Origin: Georgenia sp. SYP-B2076
Lineage (GTDB): Bacteria > Actinomycetota > Actinomycetes > Actinomycetales > Actinomycetaceae
Direction of reading: 5' to 3'
Assembly: GCF_003991205.1 (NCBI RefSeq)
Contig: NZ_RXOZ01000032.1
Coordinates: forward strand, 223,819 to 287,818
DNA length: 64,000 bases
This document shows, one piece after another, positions 6,775-14,358 of this stretch (its first letter is position 1; every line of letters begins with the position of its first letter). Below the pieces are notes generated by a model. The model was not told the origin of the DNA, did no database searches, and saw only the letters and a list, made by a program, of their open reading frames with translations. Both the position numbers and the translations under genes were made by a program.

Positions 6775-8007
6775 ATGACGTACGACTTCGTCGTGATCGG
6801 CGGCGGCATCGTCGGCCTGTCCACCGCCCTGAGTCTGCTGCGCGCCCAGCCCGGTGCGAAGGTGGCGGTGCTGGAGAAGGAGGCCGAGCTCGCGGCGCAC
6901 CAGACCGGCCACAACTCCGGCGTCATCCACGCCGGCATCTACTACGCGCCCGGCTCCCTCAAAGCCACGCTGTGCCGCGCGGGGGAGAAAGCCACCAAGG
7001 ACTTCTGCGACTCGCACGGCATCGCGTACTCCACCATCGGCAAGCTGGTGGTCGCCACCGATGACGTCGAGGTCGCCCGGCTGCATCACCTACGAGACCG
7101 GGCGGGTGTCAACGGCATCGACGTCGAAGAGGTCGACGGCGCCCGGCTGCGGGAGCTAGAGCCCAACGTCACCGGCCGTGAAGCACTACTGGTGCGCAGC
7201 ACGGGCGTCGTGGACTACCGCGCCGTCACGCGGGCCATGGCCGACGACGTGCGTGCCGCCGGCGGGGAGGTGCACACCGCCACCCCCGTCACCGCCATCC
7301 GTGAGGGCGCCGACGCCGTCGAGGTCGACACCCCCGGCCGCGGCTTCCGCGCACGTCGCCTCATCGCATGCGCCGGCCTGCAGGCGGACCGGGTGCTGCG
7401 CCTGGGCGGGGTGGAGCCGGACTTCCGCATCATCCCCTTCCGCGGGGAGTACTACGAGCTCCCGCCCGAGCGCGCGGGCCTGGTCACCCACCTCATCTAC
7501 CCGGTGCCCGACCCTGAGCTTCCCTTCCTCGGCGTGCACCTCAGCCCCACCATCGACGGGCGAATCACCGTCGGTCCAAACGCTGTCTTGGGCCTGGCCC
7601 GCGAGGGCTATCCCAAGGCCGCCGTGAATCTCAGGGACGTCGCCGACTATGCCCGCTTCCCCGGCATGTGGAAGTTTGCCCGGGCCAACCTGCGCACCGG
7701 CGTCGTCGAGGCCTTCAACTCCGTGGTCAAGGCGGGCTATCTGGCGCAGGCCCGCAAGTACTGCCCCGACCTCACCGCGGCGGACCTACGCCCACACGTA
7801 GCCGGGATCCGTGCGCAGGCCCTCCTGCGGGACGGCTCTGTGGTGGAGGACTTCCTGCTGCGCCAGACCGCACGCCAGCTCCACGTGGCCAACGCCCCCT
7901 CCCCTGCCGCCACCTCTTCCCTGCCGATCGGTCAGATGATCGCCGCCCGGGTGCTCGACGGGCGCGGTCAGACCACCGACGCGCCGAACGCTTCGCCGAG
8001 GACGTAA
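6775..8007 (+). CDS. lhgO: L-2-hydroxyglutarate oxidase / dehydrogenase LhgO
   Basis: A 410-residue FAD-dependent enzyme of the DAO superfamily. The N-terminus DFVVIGGGIVGLSTALSLL is the FAD-binding beta-alpha-beta. AAHQTGHNSGVIHAGIYY, about 40 residues on, is the family's diagnostic block. Later hallmarks are FRGEYYELP and PVPDPELPFLGVHLSPT. The family oxidises L-2-hydroxyglutarate to 2-oxoglutarate, passing electrons to the quinone pool or oxygen. It begins directly after the Ldh2 gene stop. Together with the divergent transporter this suggests use of a dicarboxylic hydroxy-acid. The family call is strong and the physiological substrate is inferred. Confidence 0.93.
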   Translation: MTYDFVVIGGGIVGLSTALSLLRAQPGAKVAVLEKEAELAAHQTGHNSGVIHAGIYYAPGSLKATLCRAGEKATKDFCDSHGIAYSTIGKLVVATDDVEVARLHHLRDRAGVNGIDVEEVDGARLRELEPNVTGREALLVRSTGVVDYRAVTRAMADDVRAAGGEVHTATPVTAIREGADAVEVDTPGRGFRARRLIACAGLQADRVLRLGGVEPDFRIIPFRGEYYELPPERAGLVTHLIYPVPDPELPFLGVHLSPTIDGRITVGPNAVLGLAREGYPKAAVNLRDVADYARFPGMWKFARANLRTGVVEAFNSVVKAGYLAQARKYCPDLTAADLRPHVAGIRAQALLRDGSVVEDFLLRQTARQLHVANAPSPAATSSLPIGQMIAARVLDGRGQTTDAPNASPRT

Positions 8008-8064
8008 GTGACGGCCGCGCAGCCGTAGCTGTGGGTGAGCTGGTGCAGCGCCCGGCCACGGCGT

Positions 8065-8087
8065 CCTCTCCGGCGGTCAAGGAGAGG
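8065..8087. terminator. Possible hairpin between convergent lhgO and ogt
   Basis: CCTCTCC (8065-8071) and GGAGAGG (8081-8087) form a 7-bp stem with a 9-base loop in the 90-bp gap between two convergent genes. There is no T-run, so function as an intrinsic terminator is uncertain. Confidence 0.4.
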
Positions 8088-8097
8088 GTGCCGGCGC

Positions 8098-8598
8098 TCA
8101 GAACAAGGTCGCCGCCCGCATCGCGGCCGGGCGCTCGAGGTCGAGCAGGAAGCGCTTGTGCTCGATCCCCCCGGCGTAGCCGGTCAGGGAGCCGTCGGCG
8201 CCGATCACCCGGTGGCAGGGCACCACGATGGAGATCGGGTTGCGCCCGTTGGCGGCGCCCACCGCCCGCACCGCCTGGGGGACGAGGCCCATCTCGGCGG
8301 CGAGCGCGCCGTACGAACGGGTCTGCCCGTACGGGACCCGGGTGAGGGCGTCCCACACCCGCCGCTGGAACTCGCTGCCCGCCGTCCGGGTGCGCAGGGT
8401 GAACTCGCGCCGCTCGCCGGCGAAGTACTCCCCCAGCTGCTCCGCAGCCTCGGCGAACCCGGCGTCGTCCCGCTCCCCGAAGGACGCCTCGGGAGGGACG
8501 TGGCGGCCACCGTCCATGTACAGGCCCGTGAGCACGCCCTCGTCACCGACGAGCGTGAGCTCGCCGACCGGCGAGTCGATCTTCGTGTAGGTCGTCAT
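8098..8598 (-). CDS. ogt: Methylated-DNA-[protein]-cysteine S-methyltransferase
   Basis: A 166-residue suicide DNA-repair enzyme that moves the methyl group of O6-methylguanine (or O4-methylthymine) onto its own cysteine. The catalytic motif IVVPCHRVIG is present with Cys at about residue 128, preceded by the helix-turn-helix region GQTRSYGALAAEMG and the recognition turn AVGAANGRNP. The start is ATG 8598 with GAGGAG six bases upstream; the adjacent in-frame TTG at 8601 is a weaker choice. Length is normal for the single-domain Ogt type, with no AdaA or AlkA fusion. The flanking genes are unrelated, so it is probably expressed alone. Confidence 0.95.
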   Translation of the reverse strand: MTTYTKIDSPVGELTLVGDEGVLTGLYMDGGRHVPPEASFGERDDAGFAEAAEQLGEYFAGERREFTLRTRTAGSEFQRRVWDALTRVPYGQTRSYGALAAEMGLVPQAVRAVGAANGRNPISIVVPCHRVIGADGSLTGYAGGIEHKRFLLDLERPAAMRAATLF

Positions 8599-8705
8599 CA
8601 ACCGCTCCTCTCGCCAGGTAGACGCACCGGCCGCCGGTCTCGTGAGGTGGTCCCGAGGTAATCCTGCCGCACGGCACCGACACGAGGACCTCGCGGCCGC
8701 GGCAC

Positions 8706-9350
8706 CTAGCGGCGGGTGAAGGTCAGGTGGGTCGTGCCGCTCGGGGATGTGACGGACTCGATGTCGAAGCGGCGCTCCAGGCCTTCGAGTCCGTCCCAGA
8801 GCCGGACGCCACGGCCGAGGACGATCGGCACCAGAGCGACGTGCATGTGGTCGATGAGGTCGGCGGCGAGGAACTCGCGCACCGTGGTGGGGCCTCCACC
8901 AATGCGGACATCGAGTCCGCCGGCGGCGTCGCGGGCGGTCGCAAGGGCTTCGGCGGGGCTGGCGTCGAGGAAATGGAACGTGGTCCCGCCCTCCATCTGG
9001 ACGGCGGGACGAGGGTGGTGGGTGAGCACGAACACCGGTGTGTGAAAGACCGGGTTATCGCCCCACCAACCCTTCCACTTCTCATCGGTCCACGCCCCGT
9101 GCTGGGGGCCGAACTTGCCGCGCCCCATGATCTCTGCGCCGATGCCCTGGTTCCAGCTGCGGGCGAAGGCCTCGTCGACGCCGGCGCCGCCGCCGGGCTT
9201 GCCTTGCATCGCGCGGAAGGTCAGCGTCTCGAGGGCCCATTCGTGCAGGCGCATCTGCGCGTGCCCGAAGGGCGCGTCCAGGGACTGGCCTTCGCCGGTA
9301 CCGAAGCCGTCGAGAGAGACGCTGAAGTTATGGACGCGGACCCGTGGCAT
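8706..9350 (-). CDS. Dihydrofolate reductase-like (RibD C-terminal domain) family protein
   Basis: A 214-residue protein with a RibD-C/DHFR-like reductase fold. The N-terminus VHNFSVSLDGFGTGEGQ is the typical first strand with the VSxDG motif. EIMGRGKFGP carries the nucleotide-loop region. The C-terminal signature GGPTTVREFLAADLIDHMHV followed by LVPIVLGRGVRLW is characteristic of the family. It is probably a small cytosolic NAD(P)H-dependent reductase of unknown substrate and not a true folate or riboflavin enzyme, since it lacks the deaminase domain and stands alone. A second member of the family is at 41244-41816. Confidence 0.85.
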   Translation of the reverse strand: MPRVRVHNFSVSLDGFGTGEGQSLDAPFGHAQMRLHEWALETLTFRAMQGKPGGGAGVDEAFARSWNQGIGAEIMGRGKFGPQHGAWTDEKWKGWWGDNPVFHTPVFVLTHHPRPAVQMEGGTTFHFLDASPAEALATARDAAGGLDVRIGGGPTTVREFLAADLIDHMHVALVPIVLGRGVRLWDGLEGLERRFDIESVTSPSGTTHLTFTRR

Positions 9351-9744
9351 CGTTGCGACCTCCGAGTGGACTCCGAGTTGACATCACTCTACGCACCACC
9401 GCCACGCGGTCGGTCCCAAAGCCGCACCGCGCTCGGCCGTGAGCCTCGACCGGGTCCGTGATCCGTCGCAGCTCCGCGTAATCCATCCGCGCATGCAGTG
9501 GTACGGGCGGAGGGCAACCGCCATTCGTGAGGTCGTCAAGTCGTCGCATGACAGCACTCGACGCCTTGGGGACACAGTGCATTCTCCGGGATCACGAATT
9601 CCCCAGAAGATCCGCGTCACCAAGAATCACCCGCGTCATTGGAGACGGACCCACCCGGAGCGCCGATCAACGGTCTAACGCCCACCAACCAAGAATGGGG
9701 CCACTAATGTGGGTCTTCACGGGTTGCTGACCTTGGGAGGGGCA
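9351..9744. other. Non-coding stretch with a possible promoter for the lipoprotein gene
   Basis: No open frame here has a believable start or recognisable product. The region is less GC-rich than its surroundings. TAATGT at about 9703-9708 could be the -10 element of the following lipoprotein gene, about 30 bases ahead of its ribosome site. Nothing else is supported. Confidence 0.45.
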
Positions 9745-10407
9745 ATGGCAAGGGTGCCACCTCGCGTGCTGGCGATGGCTCTGGTGTCGGTAGCGACGCT
9801 CTCCGGGGTTTCCAGCTGCAGCTTGGTTCCGCCCGCCGGCCTGACTCCACTCCCTCCCATCCACGAGTACGTTCCCTCGGACTGGGATCTCGAACGGCGG
9901 CAGGAGCTGCTCGCAGAGACTGCCGCAGCAACCGGGCTGACCGACCCCCCGGACGTGGACGTCGTGAGATGGGTCAACCCGGAGGACGCGAGCGACATCG
10001 CGGTCGAATGTCTCAGAGACGCAGGGTTCCCCGTGAAGCAGGAGGCCGATGGTTACTCCTACGGATCCAACGAAGAGGATCAGCAAGACGCCTATTTCCT
10101 CGCGAGCTATGTGTGTAACGCGCGGTACCCCGTGAGGCTGGACATCGATCGCCCGTTGAGCGATGAGGAGCTAGACGCCGTCTACGCGCACCTGGAGGAC
10201 GTCTTCCTTCCCTGTGCAGCCGAGCACGGGTACGCCGGGCTCTCCACGCCGTCGCGTGAGGAGTACGCCCGCGCCATGCAGGGCGAGACGCTCGACCCCG
10301 TGTACCTCCAACTGACCCGAGAGCACCACCTGACGGGCAGCGAGCTCGAGAGGCTCTTGGAAAGGTGCCAGCTGCGCCCACCGGGCCTGAGGAGCCACGA
10401 AGCCTAG
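9745..10407 (+). CDS. Putative secreted lipoprotein of unknown function
   Basis: A 220-residue protein. ATG 9745 is preferred over the in-frame ATG 9709 because GGGAGGGG stands just ahead of it. The product then opens with a classic lipoprotein signal: MARVPPR, a hydrophobic stretch, and the lipobox SGVSSC with Cys at about residue 24. The mature part is acidic. It contains three further Cys (CLRDAGF, SYVCNAR, LPCAAEHGY) and a fourth near the C-terminus (LLERCQL), which could form two disulfides outside the cell. It resembles the many uncharacterised actinobacterial lipoproteins with a DIAVECLRDAGFPV-type motif. No operon partner is evident. Confidence 0.75.
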   Translation: MARVPPRVLAMALVSVATLSGVSSCSLVPPAGLTPLPPIHEYVPSDWDLERRQELLAETAAATGLTDPPDVDVVRWVNPEDASDIAVECLRDAGFPVKQEADGYSYGSNEEDQQDAYFLASYVCNARYPVRLDIDRPLSDEELDAVYAHLEDVFLPCAAEHGYAGLSTPSREEYARAMQGETLDPVYLQLTREHHLTGSELERLLERCQLRPPGLRSHEA

Positions 10408-10603
10408 AGACGCGAAGGTGCCCGGAATGCTCGCGCGCGGGGACGGGTCCGTCGTCGCAGTCGCCTCGACCGCCGGCCAGATGCCGACCAGCGAATCGTG
10501 CCGTCCCCCCCGACACGAGGACGCGCCCTGGGGTTCGCGAGCACCGGCGCGTGACACGGCCCCCCGACCCCGCGAGATGATGGCTGCCGGAGAAGGGGGC
10601 GGC

Positions 10604-11512
10604 ATGGTCCACGAGCACGACCACCACGAGGCGAACCGCACACGCCTGGCGGTCGCCTTCGCGATCACCGCGGCGGTGCTCGTCGCGGAGGTCGTCGGCG
10701 CGATCTGGACCGGGAGCCTCGCGCTTCTCGTCGACGCCGCCCACATGCTGACCGACTCCGCCGGGCTCCTGCTCGCGCTGGTGGCCGCCTCGCTGACGCT
10801 GCGCCCGGCCACGTCCCAGCGCACCTGGGGGTTCCGCCGCGCGGAGGTGCTGGCCGCCGCCGCCCAGGCGGCGATCCTGCTCGCCGTCGGGCTCTACGCG
10901 CTCGTCGAGGGCGTCCGCCGCCTCATGAACCCGCCGGAGGTGTCCGCGGGCGGGCTGCTCGTCTTCGGCGTCATCGGCCTCCTGGCGAACCTTGCGTCGA
11001 TCGTGGTGCTGGCGGGGGGACGGCACGCCAACCTCAACCTCCGCGCCGCGTTCCTGGAGGTCATCAACGACGCCCTCGGCTCCGTGGCCGTGATCGTCGG
11101 CGCGATCGTCATCGCCACCACCGGGTGGACCCGCGCGGACGCCGTCGCGGCCATCCTCATCAGCACCCTCATCGTGCCGCGCACCGTGATGCTGCTGCGC
11201 GAGACCGGCAACGTGCTGCTGGAGTCCACCCCCCGCGGCCTCGACCTCGACGAGGTCCGCCGCCACCTCCTCGGCGTGCCCCACGTGCGTGGGGTCCACG
11301 ACCTGCACGCCTCCCAGATCGCGTCCGGGCTCCCCGTCCTCTCCGCACACGTGGTCATCGACGACGACTGCTTCCACGACGGCCACGCACCCGAGCTCCT
11401 CCACGAGCTGCAGAGCTGCGTGGCCGAGCACTTCGCCATCAGCGTCGCGCACTCCACGTTCCAGCTCGAGCAGGCGGGGCACCGCCCCCACGAGGGCCAC
11501 ATGCACGACTGA
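10604..11512 (+). CDS. Cation diffusion facilitator (zinc/cobalt exporter type)
   Basis: A 302-residue CDF transporter. ATG 10604 is chosen; it follows GGAGAAGGGGG and opens with the His-rich MVHEHDHHEANRTR typical of the CzcD/ZitB branch. An ATG nine codons upstream is possible. Six membrane helices are visible. The metal-site motif VDAAHMLTDSAGLLLAL lies in helix 2 (HxxxD), and EVINDALGSVAVIVGAIV in helix 5 (a D-based half-site). A cytoplasmic domain ends with the acidic, His-rich HVVIDDDCFHDGHAPE and GHRPHEGHMHD. It should export Zn(II) or a similar divalent metal in exchange for protons. No ArsR/SmtB regulator is adjacent. Confidence 0.93.
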   Translation: MVHEHDHHEANRTRLAVAFAITAAVLVAEVVGAIWTGSLALLVDAAHMLTDSAGLLLALVAASLTLRPATSQRTWGFRRAEVLAAAAQAAILLAVGLYALVEGVRRLMNPPEVSAGGLLVFGVIGLLANLASIVVLAGGRHANLNLRAAFLEVINDALGSVAVIVGAIVIATTGWTRADAVAAILISTLIVPRTVMLLRETGNVLLESTPRGLDLDEVRRHLLGVPHVRGVHDLHASQIASGLPVLSAHVVIDDDCFHDGHAPELLHELQSCVAEHFAISVAHSTFQLEQAGHRPHEGHMHD

Positions 11513-11595
11513 GACGTCCCCCGGGCGTCCGGTGTGACATCCAACCGCATCGCCGCGCCGAGCGCGTCGGGGCGAAGCGGTGACCCGCGGGCGGA

Positions 11596-11611
11596 TATCG
11601 TCAGCACAGTG
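11596..11611 (+). promoter_or_regulatory. Leaderless promoter of the small hydrolase gene
   Basis: TATCGT (11596-11601) is a good actinobacterial -10 element and is followed after seven bases by GTG 11609. No ribosome site is present. The spacing means transcription would start at or next to the GTG, so the mRNA is probably leaderless. Confidence 0.6.
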
Positions 11612-12166
11612 AGGATCTTCGATGGTGATGCGCGCCGGGTGGCCACGCTCTTCCCGGGCATCGGCTACACGCCCGACCGGCCGCTGCTGCACTACGCCGG
11701 GACGATCCTGCGCGACAGCGGATGGGCCGTGCGCAACGTCTGGTGGCCCGAGCTGCCCGACGACGGCGACTCCCTGAACACGATGGTCAGCGACATCGCC
11801 TGGCGCGAGCTCCACGCGGAGGTCGCGACCAAGCGGCTGGTCATCGGCAAGTCCCTCGGCAGCCTCGCGATCCCCGTCGCCGCGGAGATGGCGCTGCCCG
11901 GCATCTGGCTCACGCCCCTGCTCCACAACCCCAAGGTGCTCGACGGCCTCGCCCGCATGGAGGCCCCCACCCTGCTGATCGGCGGCACGGACGACGAGCT
12001 GTGGGACGGCGACGCCGCGCGCGCGACCGGGCACCAGGTGCTCGAGATCGACGGCGCGAACCACAGCCTCGAGTTCGCCGGCGACCCCCAGCGCTCCATC
12101 GGCACCCTCGGCGCCGTCGCGGAGGCGATGGTCGACTTCGTCGAGAGGATCGCCGCCGCCGTCTGA
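11609..12166 (+). CDS. Alpha/beta-hydrolase fold protein (small serine hydrolase)
   Basis: A 185-residue protein starting at GTG 11609 (leaderless). A longer frame opens at 11534 but has no start signal. It has the core of a short alpha/beta hydrolase. ATLFPGIGYTPDRPLLHYAG carries the oxyanion region. RLVIGKSLGSLAIPVAAEM carries the nucleophile elbow G-K-S-L-G. LIGGTDDELWD carries the acid, and DGANHSLEF the catalytic His, all in family order. At this size the lid domain is minimal. The substrate is unknown. The neighbouring genes, a CDF exporter and an FGGY kinase, give no functional hint. Confidence 0.8.
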   Translation: MRIFDGDARRVATLFPGIGYTPDRPLLHYAGTILRDSGWAVRNVWWPELPDDGDSLNTMVSDIAWRELHAEVATKRLVIGKSLGSLAIPVAAEMALPGIWLTPLLHNPKVLDGLARMEAPTLLIGGTDDELWDGDAARATGHQVLEIDGANHSLEFAGDPQRSIGTLGAVAEAMVDFVERIAAAV

Positions 12167-12175
12167 CGGCGCCGG

Positions 12176-12232
12176 GCCGGGCACCGAGCCGGGCACCGAG
12201 CCGGGCACCGAGCCGGGCACCGAGCCGGGCAC
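12176..12232 (+). repeat. 12-bp tandem repeat (GCCGGGCACCGA)n
   Basis: Four full copies of GCCGGGCACCGA at 12176, 12188, 12200 and 12212 are followed by a nine-base partial copy. They start ten bases after the hydrolase stop. The unit would encode an in-frame four-residue repeat if translated, but no gene runs through it. Confidence 0.92.
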
Positions 12233-12281
12233 GGCCTCGGCGGCCCTAGGATCCGGGTGCCGGCCTCGGCGGCCCTAGGAT
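12232..12281 (+). promoter_or_regulatory. Duplicated promoter-like element upstream of the FGGY kinase
   Basis: A 21-base segment ending in CGGCCCTAGGAT occurs at 12232-12252 and again at 12261-12281, giving two TAGGAT -10-like hexamers 29 bp apart. The second lies 36 bases before the kinase ATG, with GAGGAG between. No good -35 is seen for either. Duplication of the core promoter by the same slippage that made the 12-bp array next to it is plausible. Confidence 0.6.
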
Positions 12282-12317
12282 GAGGCCGCCCTGTCCCGTC
12301 CGCCCGCGAGGAGCCTC

Positions 12318-13814
12318 ATGCCGACGACCGATATCCGTGTTGACCTCGGTGACGCCCTCGACCCGCTGGTCCTTGCCCTCGACGTCGGCTCCACCGCGAG
12401 CCGCGGCGGCCTGTACGACGCCGCCGGCCGGCCGGTGCGCGGCCGCAGGCACAAGGTGGCGCACCAGTTCACCACCGCGACCGACGGCAGGTCCGAGATC
12501 GACCCGGACCAGGTGGTCCGTGAGATCGAGGAGATCCTCACCGCCCTCGCCGTCGAACCGCTGACGGGACGCATCGCCGGCGTCGCGATGGACACCTTCG
12601 CCTCCTCGCTCGTCGGCGTGGACGCCGAGGGCCGGCCGCTGACCCCCTGCTTCACCTATGCCGACTCCCGGTGCGCCCCCCAGGTGGGCGCGCTGCGCCG
12701 GGAGCTCGACGAGCGCGAAGTCCAGCAGCGCACCGGCACCCGCCTGCACACCAGCTACCTGCCCGCGCGGCTGCGCTGGCTGCGCGAGAGCGCGCCGGAG
12801 ACCTTCGCCCGCGTGGACCGGTGGCTCTCGCTCGGTGAGTACGTCCACCTGCAGATCCTCGGCCGGACGGCGGTGGGCACGTCGACGGCGGCATGGACCG
12901 GGATGCTCGACCGGCGCACCGGCGCCTGGGACGCCGAGCTCCTCGCGGCCTGCGGCGTGCGTCCCGAGCAGCTCTCCGAGATCCGCGACCCCGACCGGCC
13001 GCTGTCCGCGAGCGACGCCGCCGGGCGGCGCTGGCCGGCGCTGGCCGGCGCGGCATGGTTCCCGGTCATCACCGACGGCTTCGCCAGCAACGTCGGCGCG
13101 GGCGCCGCCGACGCGTCCACCATCGCGGCCGCCGCGGCCACGAGCGGGGCGATGCGCGTGCTCGCCCCCGGCATCCCCGACGAGATCCCCGCCGGCCTGT
13201 GGTGCTACCGCGTGGACTCCTCCCGCTCACTGCTCGGCGGGGCCCTGAACGACGTCGGGCGGGTGCTCGCCTGGCTCGAGACCACGGTGAAGGTGCCCGA
13301 GGACGCCGACCTCGGCGCGGTCCTGGCCGCGGCCCCCGAGCCCTCCACGCCGGCGGTGCTCCCGTTCCTGACCGGGGAGCGCAGCACCGGGTGGGCGGCG
13401 AACGCCCGCGCGGTCATGGCGGACGTCTCGGTGGCGACGACGCCGGCCATGATGGTGCGCGGCGCGATGGAGGGCGTGGCGCTCGCCTACGCCCGGGTGG
13501 CCGACCAGCTCGCGTCGGCCGCCGGGCGGCCGCAGCGGATCGTGGCCAGCGGCCGGGTGACCCAGGACGTGCCCACGTGGCTCCAGGTGCTCGCCGACGC
13601 CATCGGCGCACCGGTGGACCACGTCACCATGAAGCGCACGACGCTGCACGGCACCGCCCTCGTCGCCCTGGAGGTCCTCGCCCCGGACGTGCCTCGGGCG
13701 GCCGTGGAGATCGGCGGGTCGTACGAGCCCGTCCCGGCTCACGCGGAGCACTACGCCGGGCGCAAGGCCCGCTTCCAGGCCCTCTACGACGCGGTCGTCG
13801 CGCCGTCGGCCTGA
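12318..13814 (+). CDS. FGGY-family carbohydrate kinase, gluconokinase-like
   Basis: A 498-residue kinase of normal FGGY length. The N-terminal actin-like phosphate motif is LALDVGSTASRGGLYDAAGR near residues 18-37. The substrate loop lies around VAMDTFASSLVGVD, and the conserved WLSLGEYVHLQI follows. The C-terminal domain has AAAAATSGAMRVL (second phosphate loop), LLGGALNDVGRVLAW, and IVASGRVTQDVPTWLQVLAD in the place of the family's GGG-x-x-S block. It transfers ATP phosphate to a sugar, sugar acid or polyol. Gluconate is the best guess by resemblance of the N-terminal region. ATG 12318 has GAGGAG upstream. No sugar operon surrounds it. Confidence 0.85.
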   Translation: MPTTDIRVDLGDALDPLVLALDVGSTASRGGLYDAAGRPVRGRRHKVAHQFTTATDGRSEIDPDQVVREIEEILTALAVEPLTGRIAGVAMDTFASSLVGVDAEGRPLTPCFTYADSRCAPQVGALRRELDEREVQQRTGTRLHTSYLPARLRWLRESAPETFARVDRWLSLGEYVHLQILGRTAVGTSTAAWTGMLDRRTGAWDAELLAACGVRPEQLSEIRDPDRPLSASDAAGRRWPALAGAAWFPVITDGFASNVGAGAADASTIAAAAATSGAMRVLAPGIPDEIPAGLWCYRVDSSRSLLGGALNDVGRVLAWLETTVKVPEDADLGAVLAAAPEPSTPAVLPFLTGERSTGWAANARAVMADVSVATTPAMMVRGAMEGVALAYARVADQLASAAGRPQRIVASGRVTQDVPTWLQVLADAIGAPVDHVTMKRTTLHGTALVALEVLAPDVPRAAVEIGGSYEPVPAHAEHYAGRKARFQALYDAVVAPSA

Positions 13815-13867
13815 GCGGCCCACTACCCCCGCTCCCGCCCACGCGCCGCCCCGCCGCGCACGCACAC

Positions 13868-14098
13868 GCGCCCCACCCCCGCCGACCGGTCAAGTACTCG
13901 CGCCCCACCCCCGCCGACCGGTCAAGTACTCGCGCCGCCTGACCACTGGTCGTGCCCGGCTGGACGAAGTCGTACTCCGCGCGATCTACGACCACGTCCG
14001 GCGGAGTACGACCGGTCGACGCCGGTCCGGCCCAGGTGAGCTGGTTAGCAACCGGTCGACGCCGGTGGCGGCTCAGGTGGGCTGCTAGTACTTGACCG
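13868..14098. repeat. Nested direct and inverted repeats in the kinase-NlpC intergenic region
   Basis: This 540-bp gene-free gap (13815-14358) holds a layered repeat. A 32-bp unit is tandemly duplicated at 13868-13899 and 13900-13931. Its core CGGTCAAGTACT (13919-13930) is inverted at 14087-14098. Between them GTCGTACTCCGC (13969-13980) pairs with GCGGAGTACGAC (14001-14012). ACCGGTCGACGCCGGT, itself nearly palindromic, occurs at 14011-14026 and 14051-14066. The whole could fold into an extended cruciform. It resembles a REP/BIME-type intergenic element. It has no spacers, so it is not a CRISPR. Confidence 0.85.
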
Positions 14099-14130
14099 CT
14101 CGCGCCCAAGAGGGGGGCGAAGGTCCCTGC

Positions 14131-14290
14131 GGGGTAACGGAGCGTTGATGCTGGTAACTGGCGGGACCGCCGAGTGCCGGCCGCCGACGACGCGCCGTAC
14201 CGAGGGCGACTTTGCCGCACAGTTCTGCGGCAGACGGCGCGACGGCGTTACCCAAAAGTGACATCTGTCGCCACGTTCGATAACGTCCAC
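14131..14290 (+). promoter_or_regulatory. Upstream region of the NlpC/P60 gene: GGTAAC repeats, hairpin and -10
   Basis: GGTAACGG (14133-14140) and GGTAACTG (14153-14160) form a direct repeat resembling the RGTAAC half-sites bound by the cell-wall response regulator MtrA. A perfect 7-bp hairpin follows (TGCCGCA 14213-14219 / TGCGGCA 14226-14232), then GTTACCC at about 14248. CGATAAC at about 14279-14285 could be the -10. MtrA control is an inference; the repeat spacing (20 bases) is one base off the reported one. Confidence 0.35.
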
Positions 14291-14358
14291 CTTGCTTCCG
14301 GAAATTCCCCTCCAGAAGTGAGTGGGGCCTACCTGGCCCTCAGCAGGAGAGGCACTTC

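Noticed and set aside
10013..12232. A 739-residue minus-strand frame
   Set aside because: It lies antisense to the lipoprotein, CDF exporter and hydrolase genes and crosses the 12-bp tandem repeat. It has no recognisable domain.
12176..12232. CRISPR-like direct repeats
   Set aside because: This is a simple 12-bp tandem array without spacers.
13868..13931. Short CRISPR array
   Set aside because: The 32-bp units are directly adjacent with no spacers, and no cas genes are present.
14100..14358. c-di-AMP (ydaO) riboswitch before the NlpC gene
   Set aside because: This class often precedes actinobacterial cell-wall hydrolases, but I could not find its conserved core words here; only GGTAAC repeats and one hairpin are visible.
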